From contig JBLHKE010000287.1 of NCBI GenBank assembly GCA_047619485.1, positions 1 through 9,183 of the forward strand: a stretch of 9,183 nt of DNA, written 5' to 3'. The position numbers were made by a program, and so were the translations under genes. Below, one piece after another: positions 1-6,056 of the stretch (positions within the stretch are counted from its first letter, which is position 1; every line of letters starts with the position of its first letter). The stretch is from JBLHKE01 sp047619485 (GTDB lineage: Bacteria; Verrucomicrobiota; Verrucomicrobiia; Verrucomicrobiales; DEV007). The notes below the pieces were generated by a model. It worked only from the letters and a program-made list of their open reading frames with translations, was not told where the DNA came from and searched no databases.

Positions 1-165
1 TCAGATACACTAAAACAGTTAAAATTATGATACGCAAGCGGAAATATTTAGATTAGTTAACTATTAAGTTCCTCTTTGGGTCACCGGACATCACACTTAA
101 ACAGCTCTAGACCAATTATTTATAACGAAATTTGTAAACTAACTAACCCTCTAATTGCACGCCAG
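1..165. other. AT-rich non-coding stretch at left edge
   Basis: About one third of these bases are G or C, while the genes to the right are clearly GC-rich. All frames are rich in stop codons and I see no gene. A perfect 10-bp palindrome, TAGTTAACTA, lies at 54-63. No GC-rich hairpin followed by a T run is visible, so I cannot place a terminator for the gene ending at 166. The stretch may be an ordinary intergenic or promoter region for a gene beyond the left edge, or the edge of foreign DNA. The sequence does not decide between these. Confidence 0.5.
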
Positions 166-852
166 CTAAGCCTCTAACTCGTCTTGCAAACGCCTGACTA
201 GCTTCTTGATCCTCCTAGCGCCCCAAACGTCTTCAAAACTCACATCAATCGCATCACCCGTAGACGAAAATTCGACCGTGCCGACCCCAAGGATTCCTGG
301 CAGACCGTCACGCCTGACATTGATGGTGCGAATGTCCTCCACCCGAATCTCGGTCGAGTCCTTCGCGACGATTCCACGCACAGCTTCGATGCGCCGGGCG
401 GTGATGACATACACACGTGCCATCCGCGCTAGGAGAATGTAAATGATCGCCAGTGAAGCGATCCCAAATCCTCCCAGCATGCCCAAAAGGCTGTGAGGCC
501 CGATCAGGTAGCCGCCAACCAGACCGACGAGCGTCAACAACCACGACAGCGTAAATCTGAAAAAAGATGGATGCCCCAGATAGAGAACCCGGTCTGGGCG
601 AATCCGCCTAGCAGGTTCTCGCGTTTCACGAAGCGACTCGCCCTGCTCTCCACCGAGGTCATCTTGATCCACAGGAGAATCCTCGTCCACCGATTCATAC
701 AATGCCCCCAACCTCAGCCTTTCCCCGCCCTCCGTCTCACAAAAATCGTCAAAACCAATCTCATCATTCTCTAGCAGGAAGCGCACATACGATTCGTCGT
801 ATGGCCCGTCCCGCGCGCCATCTTTGAGGATGTAGAATCGTTCGATCGCCAT
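166..852 (-). CDS. Membrane protein with N-terminal GYF_2-like domain and C-terminal bacterial PH domain
   Basis: The protein has 228 residues. Residues 5-52 (FYILKDG..DGPYDE) look like the GYF_2 family, with the typical aromatic start, the GP-[FY] turn and a run ending in RLG. An acidic, low-complexity linker follows at about 54-80. Two hydrophobic helices lie at about 98-117 and 121-142. Residues 146-224 fit the bacterial PH domain of YdbS/YdbT type: VYVITARRIEAVRG, then EIRVEDIRTINVRR, then GILGVGTVEFSSTG. It is probably an inner-membrane protein with both soluble parts on the same side. Such PH domains are usually scaffolds and the ligand is unknown. The ATG at 850-852 has a good AAGGAG ribosome site. 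It is the second gene of a pair with the YbjN-like gene 23 bases upstream. Domain calls are fairly sure; the cellular role is not known. Confidence 0.85.
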   Translation of the reverse strand: MAIERFYILKDGARDGPYDESYVRFLLENDEIGFDDFCETEGGERLRLGALYESVDEDSPVDQDDLGGEQGESLRETREPARRIRPDRVLYLGHPSFFRFTLSWLLTLVGLVGGYLIGPHSLLGMLGGFGIASLAIIYILLARMARVYVITARRIEAVRGIVAKDSTEIRVEDIRTINVRRDGLPGILGVGTVEFSSTGDAIDVSFEDVWGARRIKKLVRRLQDELEA

Positions 853-859
853 CGCATCG

Positions 860-865
860 CTCCTT
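860..865 (-). promoter_or_regulatory. Shine-Dalgarno site of the GYF/PH gene
   Basis: The minus strand reads AAGGAG here, with seven bases before the ATG at 850-852. It is the clearest ribosome binding site in the window and fixes the start of this gene. Most other genes here lack a recognisable site or depend on coupling to the gene before. Confidence 0.75.
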
Positions 866-875
866 CAATCAGCAG

Positions 876-1376
876 CTAGCCCGCCGGCATCTCGACGTCC
901 GGCAACAAGTCGCGCCGCGCTAGCAATTGCGGCACATCCAAGGAATCGACCTCACCGGGATCGGTGCGAGCTATGACCGCCAGATACGGTGTCAGCCGAT
1001 CCATCTCCACCACCGCCGCCCGCACCAGCGATGCTAGCAGTTGATCCGTCGCCGCTGCCGGCTCTTCGAACACGTTCGTCACACGGAAATAGATCATCCC
1101 GCGATCCCAGTCCATTTCGAAATTCCCCACCGTGAGTTCCTGATTCACCCGCATCAGCATCTCCCCAACCTTCGCCACCACCGCTGGCGTCGCCGCCAGC
1201 GAGGCTTCGGAAACGGTGGAGATCGCCCCCATCTCTTCGAATGCCTGGACGTAGAGCGAGACCTTCGCGTGGTGCGCCTCGAAGGCCGCCGTGACGACCT
1301 CCCGCCCCTCCACTGGGACACATTCCCACCCGGAGGTGGCAAAGGCAGATTTGACTCGTTCGAGAAGTTTCGACAT
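876..1376 (-). CDS. YbjN-domain protein
   Basis: The protein has 166 residues from the chosen ATG (1374-1376). Residues 6-18 form an amphipathic helix. Residues 28-60 alternate as beta strands (VVTAAFEAHHAKVSLYVQ). The segment MLMRVNQELTVGNFEMDWDR at 73-92, followed by GMIYFRVTNVF, is typical of the YbjN family, which shares the fold of type III secretion chaperones. No signal peptide or membrane segment is seen, so it should be cytoplasmic. An in-frame TTG at 1392-1394 would add six residues (MGRASE). I prefer the ATG because MSKLLERVKSAF is a natural N-terminus, although GGAG sits directly against the ATG, which is too close for a normal ribosome site. It lies 23 bases upstream of the GYF/PH membrane gene, probably in one transcript. 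The family is known as a regulator or chaperone-like protein; any link to the membrane partner is inferred. Confidence 0.75.
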   Translation of the reverse strand: MSKLLERVKSAFATSGWECVPVEGREVVTAAFEAHHAKVSLYVQAFEEMGAISTVSEASLAATPAVVAKVGEMLMRVNQELTVGNFEMDWDRGMIYFRVTNVFEEPAAATDQLLASLVRAAVVEMDRLTPYLAVIARTDPGEVDSLDVPQLLARRDLLPDVEMPAG

Positions 1377-1443
1377 CTCCGACGCTCGACCCAAGGCATC
1401 CGTCCCGCAAGAAATTCTCAGTCGCGAACCGTCATCAGCGGCG

Positions 1444-1449
1444 TATTAT
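1444..1449 (+). promoter_or_regulatory. Possible -10 element of the beta-propeller gene
   Basis: TATTAT lies six bases before the ATG at 1456, in the 79-base divergent gap with the YbjN-like gene. A transcript starting about seven bases after the hexamer would begin at or next to the ATG, so the mRNA would be leaderless. No Shine-Dalgarno site precedes the ATG and no convincing -35 box is visible 16-18 bases upstream (GTCGCG at 1421-1426). The match is suggestive only. Confidence 0.3.
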
Positions 1450-1455
1450 CTCAGG

Positions 1456-2658
1456 ATGAAAGCGATCCAGAGCACCCTTTTTCTTATTTTTCTAACATCG
1501 TTCGCCAGCGCAAGTGATTGGCCTTGGCGCGGCCCCAACCACGACGGGATCTCGACCGAGACAAATCTCAAGCTCAGCTGGGATGACGAGCCAGAAATCG
1601 TCTGGAAGGCGAAGATCGGCGAGGGCTACTCCAGTGTGGTCATCCACGGGAACAAGCTCTTCACCATGGGATTGGACAATGGCTCGAAGATGGAGTTCGT
1701 CCGCTGCCTCGATGCCAAGAGCGGAAAAGAAATCTGGGCGCACGGCTACAAGTCGACGTTCAAGCCAAAGTTCTACGACGGCGGCACTAGCGGGACACCG
1801 ACTGTCGATGGTGACGAGGTCTACGTCTTCGGCCAGACCGGCGAACTCATGTCGCTCAACGCCTCCGATGGCAAACCAAACTGGGAGAAGAACCTCGAGG
1901 AGGAACTTGATTTTAAGATCGGGACTTGGGGCATCACCGGTGCCCCGCTCGTCTATGGCGACCTCCTGATCCTCAATGCTGGCGACCACGGCGTCGCCGT
2001 CAACAAAGCCACCGGCAAGGTCGCCTGGTCGTCCGGCGAAGGGCAGAACGGCTACGCCACCCCCGTCCTCTACAAAGAAGGCGGCAGCGATCGTGTCCTC
2101 ATCTTTGGCGCCAACGGCCTGCACTCGGTCGACCCAAAAACGGGTAAACAGAGCTGGTTCCACGGGTGGAAGACGAAGTATGGAGTCAACGCCGCGGACC
2201 CGGTGCTGATCGATGACAAGCGCATCTTCATCTCTTCGGGTTACAACGAGGGTTGCGCCATGCTCGAACTCGCCCCGGGTGGACCGAAACAGCTCTGGTC
2301 TAACAAAGAGATGCGCAACCAGCTCAACCCGAGCCTCCACCTCGACGGCTACCTGTATGGCGTCGACGGCAACACTTCCGGCAAAGCGACCCTCAACTGC
2401 ATCGATGCGAAGACCGGCGAATTGAAGTGGAAAGGTCCCAAGGTTGGATCCGGCAGCCTCATCTCCGCGATGGGGAAACTCATCATCTTCACAGAGAAGT
2501 GCGAACTGATCATCGCCACCCCATCCCCCGAAGCCTTCAAGCCAAGCCACCGCGCCCAGATTCTCGGCGACAAATGCTGGACTACCCCGAGCCTCGCCAA
2601 CGGCCTGCTCTACGTCCGCAACCAAAGGGGTGACCTAGCCTGCGTGCGGTTGAAGTAG
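1456..2658 (+). CDS. Secreted PQQ-like beta-propeller repeat protein
   Basis: The protein has 400 residues from the ATG at 1456. Residues 1-19 form a signal peptide (hydrophobic STLFLIFLTSFASA), with cleavage likely after ASA or ASAS. The mature part begins DWPWRGPNHDGIS, the usual opening of secreted PQQ-like propellers in Planctomycetes and Verrucomicrobia. Repeats of the form 'value - D.KSGKEIW' recur: LDAKSGKEIWAH at 85-96, LNASDGKPNWEK at 134-145, VNKATGKVAWSS at 182-193, VDPKTGKQSWFH at 225-236 and IDAKTGELKWKG at 316-327. These are blades of a propeller like that of BamB or PQQ dehydrogenases. No dehydrogenase cytochrome or catalytic domain is present, so it is probably a periplasmic binding or scaffold protein and PQQ binding itself is not shown. 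The frame is open upstream to 1291, but the signal peptide fixes the start at 1456. It stands alone between a divergent and a convergent neighbour. Confidence 0.88.
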   Translation: MKAIQSTLFLIFLTSFASASDWPWRGPNHDGISTETNLKLSWDDEPEIVWKAKIGEGYSSVVIHGNKLFTMGLDNGSKMEFVRCLDAKSGKEIWAHGYKSTFKPKFYDGGTSGTPTVDGDEVYVFGQTGELMSLNASDGKPNWEKNLEEELDFKIGTWGITGAPLVYGDLLILNAGDHGVAVNKATGKVAWSSGEGQNGYATPVLYKEGGSDRVLIFGANGLHSVDPKTGKQSWFHGWKTKYGVNAADPVLIDDKRIFISSGYNEGCAMLELAPGGPKQLWSNKEMRNQLNPSLHLDGYLYGVDGNTSGKATLNCIDAKTGELKWKGPKVGSGSLISAMGKLIIFTEKCELIIATPSPEAFKPSHRAQILGDKCWTTPSLANGLLYVRNQRGDLACVRLK

Positions 2659-2659
2659 G

Positions 2660-2672
2660 AGTCCGTCGGACT
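2660..2672 (+). terminator. Weak hairpin after the beta-propeller gene
   Basis: AGTCC-GTC-GGACT forms a five-base stem with a three-base loop beginning two bases past the TAG at 2656-2658. The following bases are TAGGGCC, not a T tract. It is at best a weak terminator or a 3' end stabiliser. Confidence 0.25.
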
Positions 2673-2711
2673 TAGGGCCTGTCAGGAATGGCACTTACTG
2701 AAAAAGTAGCG

Positions 2712-2727
2712 TCGGCACTCCTGCCGA
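2712..2727. repeat. Short hairpin resembling a dispersed intergenic repeat
   Basis: TCGGCA and TGCCGA form a perfect six-base stem around CTCC, flanked by AGTAGCG on the left and TGTCTCCGGATCGATGAG on the right. The compact GC stem in a gap between converging genes is the usual setting for REP-like elements. Only one copy is present in the window, so its repeated nature is not shown here. Confidence 0.3.
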
Positions 2728-2796
2728 TGTCTCCGGATCGATGAGAACCGTCTATCGACGACCCAAAAGCAGCAGCGCGAGCAAGCACAATCGGAT

Positions 2797-2814
2797 AGGT
2801 GAACAGAATCACCT
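2797..2814. other. Six-base inverted repeat downstream of the PLD gene
   Basis: AGGTGA and TCACCT pair perfectly around ACAGAA. It lies 48 bases past the stop of the minus-strand phospholipase D-like gene. There is no T run after it on the minus strand, so termination is possible but not shown. Confidence 0.25.
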
Positions 2815-2861
2815 GCCAATACAGCTCAGCGTTTCCCGATCTCGCCTTCACCCGGCAAACC

Positions 2862-3959
2862 CTACCCGATAATCTTCTGGTGCAAGTCCTGCAAGGTCGC
2901 CAGGGAGCGGCTGTAGCCATCGAGATCTTGGTAGCGCTCAACCAGATGTCCCGCACCGCAGCGATGCGTCACGGCACGTTTCACCGCGGCGAGGAAACCG
3001 GGGTCGTCCCGCACCACGATGTCTAGTTCCACCGCCTTCTGCATCGAGAAAATCGATACATTCGCGGAGCCGGTCATCACCGTCTCCTCATCGAACATCA
3101 TCAGCTTCGAATGGATCATCTGGTCGCTGAGGAAAACCCTCAGCTCACACTGTTTCCAGATCTTGATCAGCGTGTGGTAGTTGTTGTCGTTGCCGATGTT
3201 GGCCTTGCGCGAAAACAGGACAGTCACATCCACCCCTCGCTTCGCCGCCTCGACGATCGCCTGGTTGATATCGAGGTCACCGATGTAGGCCATCTCGATG
3301 TAGAGTTTTTCGCGCACGCCCGCCAAGAGTTCGAGTAACACCGGCTTGATCTCAAATCTACCGACCTCGTTGACTAAAAAATCGAGCGACCGACCGGCAT
3401 CGAACGGCACCTCGCCCTGCAACCGATCTCGAAACCTGCGCACGATTTCCGCCCCACAGATCTCCACCATGTAGTCGCGATAACCGCGATGCCGATCTTC
3501 AATATTAATGCTGCCAGTGATCAGGGTTTCCTCGTCGAAGAGATAGTATTTCGAATGCGTGTGATGCACGCGCTCGATCTCGACTCTAGGATGCGCCAAC
3601 AGCGCCTTGCCCAGTTCCCAATCCCGATCATCCTCAATGAAGGTATCGGGGAATGTTTTACCCATTAGCGAATATTGGATCCGCAATTTCGTCGACAGTG
3701 CCTCGGGGAAGAACGACTTACGGTTCATCTCGATACGCTCATACATCAGAGCACCCGCATCCTTCCGGATCTTGATCTCCACACCACGCTCGGCGGCTTC
3801 CAACACGGCTTTCCCTATCTGGTTGCCGATCGCATCGTTTCGCCACACATACATATGGATCTCGAGGCGTTCCCGAACCTCTCCAATCCGCTCGAGCACA
3901 CGCTCAAAACTCGGCGCAGCACCATCGGTTCTTTGTGGTTCGTCTAGAAGTTCGATCAT
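2862..3959 (-). CDS. Phospholipase D-like / cardiolipin synthase-like protein with two HKD motifs
   Basis: The protein has 365 residues and belongs to the PLD superfamily. Two copies of the HxK(x)4D motif are intact: H135-S-K137-YYLF-D142 followed by GSIN at 149-152, and H283-S-K285-LMMF-D290 followed by GSAN at 297-300. In this family the two motifs build one active site that forms a phosphohistidine intermediate. The layout fits bacterial cardiolipin synthases and related phosphatidyltransferases, which join or exchange head groups of phospholipids. No signal peptide and no membrane helix are visible, unlike the ClsA type with its two N-terminal helices; that resembles ClsB more. The length is somewhat short of ClsB. 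The ATG at 3957-3959 has GGTGG two bases upstream, a weak ribosome site. It follows the sigma factor gene after 62 bases on the same strand. A nuclease of the same superfamily cannot be excluded from motifs alone. Confidence 0.82.
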   Translation of the reverse strand: MIELLDEPQRTDGAAPSFERVLERIGEVRERLEIHMYVWRNDAIGNQIGKAVLEAAERGVEIKIRKDAGALMYERIEMNRKSFFPEALSTKLRIQYSLMGKTFPDTFIEDDRDWELGKALLAHPRVEIERVHHTHSKYYLFDEETLITGSINIEDRHRGYRDYMVEICGAEIVRRFRDRLQGEVPFDAGRSLDFLVNEVGRFEIKPVLLELLAGVREKLYIEMAYIGDLDINQAIVEAAKRGVDVTVLFSRKANIGNDNNYHTLIKIWKQCELRVFLSDQMIHSKLMMFDEETVMTGSANVSIFSMQKAVELDIVVRDDPGFLAAVKRAVTHRCGAGHLVERYQDLDGYSRSLATLQDLHQKIIG

Positions 3960-3996
3960 CCGCCACCAACAAACTAGCGCAGCCTGATTCGCGCAA

Positions 3997-4009
3997 GCGC
4001 AGACTGCGC
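3997..4009. other. Hairpin between sigma and PLD genes
   Basis: GCGCA-GAC-TGCGC forms a five-base GC stem with a three-base loop, 12 bases past the sigma gene stop. No T run follows on the minus strand, so it may only lower read-through into the phospholipase D-like gene. Confidence 0.25.
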
Positions 4010-4021
4010 GTCCCCCGCCGA

Positions 4022-4867
4022 TCAGTTGCGCATGATCGTCGGCAGCGGAGTCTCACGATGATGCAGAGCCTTGCGCATCTTTTTCAAGGCGATGTTCTGC
4101 AGCTGGCGGATGCGCTCGCGGGTGATTCCGTGGCGCAAACCGACCTGCTCGAGGGTCTCGGTCGGCGCCCCCTCTAGACCGAAGCGCGAAACGATGATGT
4201 CACGCTCACGCGCGTCCAACACAGCCAGCAAACCACCCAACTCGCCGAGCAGGTTAGCCTCGCTGAGTGCCTCGAACGGGTTGGCAGCATCCTCATCATC
4301 GAGGCGCTCGTGCATGTCCAAACCCTCATCGCCTTCAAGGTTGGGCGCGTCGAGGGAGGTGGTCGGCTGACCCGAATCACGGATCAACCGCAGCTGCCGC
4401 GCGTCGAGCCCCGTCGCCTCAGTCAACTCGTAGCCACGCGGGCGACGGCCAGTTTTTTCTTCGATCTCCAGCCCGGCCTGGCGGACCTTGCTGAGCTTCT
4501 CGATGATGTGTGTCGGTAGGCGAACCGTGCGACTCTGATTCGAGAGTGCGCGACGAATCGATTGCTTGATCCACCAGACCGCGTAGGTGGAAAACTTGGC
4601 GCCGAAGCTCGGGTCGAATCGCTCGACGGCCTTCATCAGGCCAGTGTTGCCTTCCGCGATCAGATCACTAATCGGCAGACCACAGCTAGCGTAGTCGTTG
4701 GCAATTTTCACCACTAGGCGCAGGTTCGCCCGAATCATCCGATCACGTGCCTTGGCATCGCCACGCTGAATTCGCTTCGCGAGCTTGACCTCGTCTTCCC
4801 GTGTCAGGAGGGGCGTAGCTCCTATCTCATCTAGATAGGTTTGGAGAATAGGGGATATCTCTTTCAT
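4022..4867 (-). CDS. RNA polymerase sigma factor of the sigma-70 family, group 2 (RpoS/RpoD-like)
   Basis: The chosen start gives 281 residues. Region 1.2 is at about 4-36 (ISPILQTYLDEIGATPLLTR). Region 2 covers 40-110, with DLIAEGNTGLMKAVERFDP at 68-86 and KFSTYAVWWIKQSIRRAL at 91-108, which carries the -10 melting and recognition residues. Region 3 starts at RTVRLPTHI, where RLP is closer to RpoS than to the RIP of RpoD. Region 4.2 is ETLEQVGLRHGITRERIRQL at 237-256, the helix-turn-helix that binds the -35 box. Region 1.1 and the non-conserved insert of a primary sigma factor are absent, which suggests an alternative sigma factor. The start is uncertain: in-frame TTG (4907-4909), GTG (4892-4894 and 4886-4888) and ATG (4874-4876) lie upstream, and the GTGs are nearest to an AAGGA. 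I chose the ATG at 4865-4867 because family similarity begins right after it. Confidence 0.85.
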   Translation of the reverse strand: MKEISPILQTYLDEIGATPLLTREDEVKLAKRIQRGDAKARDRMIRANLRLVVKIANDYASCGLPISDLIAEGNTGLMKAVERFDPSFGAKFSTYAVWWIKQSIRRALSNQSRTVRLPTHIIEKLSKVRQAGLEIEEKTGRRPRGYELTEATGLDARQLRLIRDSGQPTTSLDAPNLEGDEGLDMHERLDDEDAANPFEALSEANLLGELGGLLAVLDARERDIIVSRFGLEGAPTETLEQVGLRHGITRERIRQLQNIALKKMRKALHHRETPLPTIMRN

Positions 4868-4915
4868 AACTAACATTACGCGCGCCACGATCACCTTGTC
4901 CTTTGCCAATCATTA

Positions 4916-4934
4916 CTCGTTTACAGTGAACGAG
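4916..4934. promoter_or_regulatory. 19-bp near-perfect palindrome upstream of the sigma gene
   Basis: The sequence CTCGTTTACAGTGAACGAG is a dyad centred on one A, with nine-base arms and a single mismatch. It lies 48 bases before the chosen sigma ATG and six bases before the TTG alternative, within the 4868-5129 divergent gap. Its size and symmetry suit an operator for a dimeric repressor, or a hairpin in the sigma leader. I do not recognise the binding protein. Confidence 0.45.
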
Positions 4935-5125
4935 AAAGGCATTCGAATTCTCCATTTCGGAGTCTGGGGAACCATGAAAACTAGCATTTTCTAACCGAGG
5001 AACCTCAGCGCCGCGGTCACTTTTGCGGCAATCCCTCCCCGACCTACCTACTCTGGGCAGAATTCAGATTCGGCACCTGAACTTGCATGGTCAGAAAGTT
5101 CGTTTCCTTCGCCGACGTTGCAGTT
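4935..5125. other. Divergent intergenic region, sigma gene and secreted-protein operon
   Basis: This stretch between the palindrome and the plus-strand operon holds no gene that I can support. It has two weak inverted repeats: GAGG-AA-CCTC at 4997-5006 and GCCGC/GCGGC at 5010-5029. Promoters in both directions are expected here, but I see no clear -35/-10 pair. Confidence 0.4.
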
Positions 5126-5131
5126 TACAAT
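5126..5131 (+). promoter_or_regulatory. Possible -10 element of the secreted-protein operon
   Basis: TACAAT overlaps the ATG at 5130 and lies seven bases before the second ATG at 5139. If used as a -10 box, the transcript would start near 5138 and the second ATG would be leaderless. No Shine-Dalgarno site is visible before either ATG. No good -35 box is seen (TTTCCT at 5103-5108). Confidence 0.28.
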
Positions 5132-6053
5132 GCTCTCCATGCCCTTGTTCCGCTCAGTCCTTTTGGCACTGGCGATCCCCACCGTGGCGCTGGCAGACGA
5201 CATCGCCCCCCTGAGTGACGAATTCGACGACGCCTCGACGTTTTCCGACTGGAATGACCTTGGCGTCGTCGAGGGATGGAACACTCCATCCTACGAATCG
5301 GCAGACATCGATACGACCGAGCCCGGGCGATTCAACATCGTGCCAGGACCGAACACCTGGTTCGCACACCTGCGTGGCCTGCTCTTCTTCAAAGAGGTCA
5401 CCGGTGACTTTGTCGCGACGATGCGTGTCCGGGTACTCAGCCGACACAATCCAGGAGACCCGACCGAAGTCCCTAACCGCAGCTTCTCGCTCACCGGTAT
5501 TTTCGTGCATGGCTCCCGAAACATCAGCCAAGCCGCCCCGCTCCCCTACACGACCGAAGCCGTCTGGCCGCCCGCCGATTTCGGCAGCGACTACGTCGAG
5601 AATACCGAGAATTACATCTTCCTCAGCTACGGCACCGCCAACAATCCCGGCACCCGGCAGTTTGAAATCAAGGCCACCCTCAACAGCAACTCGCTCCTCT
5701 GCTTCGACGACACTGGGATCGACCAGGGCGAGACTGACGCGTGGCTACAGATGGTGCGTGTCGGCGACACCGTCGTCTGCCTGCGCAAGCACAGCCCTGA
5801 CGGAGATTGGATCGTCGAGAACCGCTACCCGAACGCCGATCACCCGTTCGCGGATTTCGGCTCCACCTTGCAGGTCGGGATTACAGCCTACACGGACTGG
5901 CCCACCGCCCGACCATTCAACAACGCCGGCCCCGAGGCCTCCTACCATTTCAATTACTCACCACCGCAGAACGGCAGCCCTGACCTGATCTCGCAAGTCG
6001 ACTACTACCGCCTGCAGCGCCCGAATCCCGCACTCACCGAGGCAGCACTCTAA
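5130..6053 (+). CDS. Secreted beta-sandwich (concanavalin A-like, DUF1349-type) protein, N-terminal part
   Basis: The protein has 307 residues from the ATG at 5130. A signal peptide spans about 1-22 (FRSVLLALAIPTVALA, then DD). A second ATG at 5139 (MPLFR) would remove only three residues and may be the true start; a TTG at 5118 is less likely. The mature part, with many short beta strands (LRGLLFFKEVTGDFVATMRVRV at 81-102, WLQMVRVGDTVVCLRK at 205-220, FGSTLQVGITAYTDW at 243-257), looks like a concanavalin A-like or DUF1349-type sandwich. These bind or act on sugars, but no catalytic residues can be assigned. It ends in LTEAAL-TAA. The same frame continues after that single stop into the next entry, whose sequence looks like the natural C-terminal tail of such secreted proteins. 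The two are therefore probably halves of one gene. It is the first gene of the plus-strand operon. Confidence 0.7.
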   Translation: MLSMPLFRSVLLALAIPTVALADDIAPLSDEFDDASTFSDWNDLGVVEGWNTPSYESADIDTTEPGRFNIVPGPNTWFAHLRGLLFFKEVTGDFVATMRVRVLSRHNPGDPTEVPNRSFSLTGIFVHGSRNISQAAPLPYTTEAVWPPADFGSDYVENTENYIFLSYGTANNPGTRQFEIKATLNSNSLLCFDDTGIDQGETDAWLQMVRVGDTVVCLRKHSPDGDWIVENRYPNADHPFADFGSTLQVGITAYTDWPTARPFNNAGPEASYHFNYSPPQNGSPDLISQVDYYRLQRPNPALTEAAL

Positions 6054-6056
6054 GGG

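Larger units (their letters stand above)
2659..2861. other. Convergent intergenic gap with small hairpins
   Basis: This 203-base gap separates the ends of the beta-propeller gene (plus) and the phospholipase D-like gene (minus). I see no gene in it. It holds three short inverted repeats: AGTCC-GTC-GGACT at 2660-2672 directly after the beta-propeller stop, TCGGCA-CTCC-TGCCGA at 2712-2727, and AGGTGA-ACAGAA-TCACCT at 2797-2814. None is followed by a T run on either strand, so they are not classic Rho-independent terminators, though they could still help end or protect the converging transcripts. Confidence 0.5.

Noticed and set aside
1291..1455. Upstream extension of the beta-propeller frame
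   Set aside because: It overlaps the YbjN-like gene and would bury the signal peptide that starts at 1456.
1492..2625. Long open frame of 377 codons on the minus strand, opposite the beta-propeller gene
   Set aside because: It is the mirror of a strongly coding GC-rich gene. Its translation is low in structure and matches no family I know, while the plus strand has a signal peptide and repeats.
2672..2956. 94-codon minus-strand frame overlapping the end of the PLD gene and the gap
   Set aside because: It is out of frame with the PLD gene, has no ribosome site and reads through the hairpin region. It is probably a chance frame.
3997..4009. Rho-independent terminator between the sigma and PLD genes
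   Set aside because: The stem is short and no T run follows it on the minus strand, so it is listed only as a hairpin.
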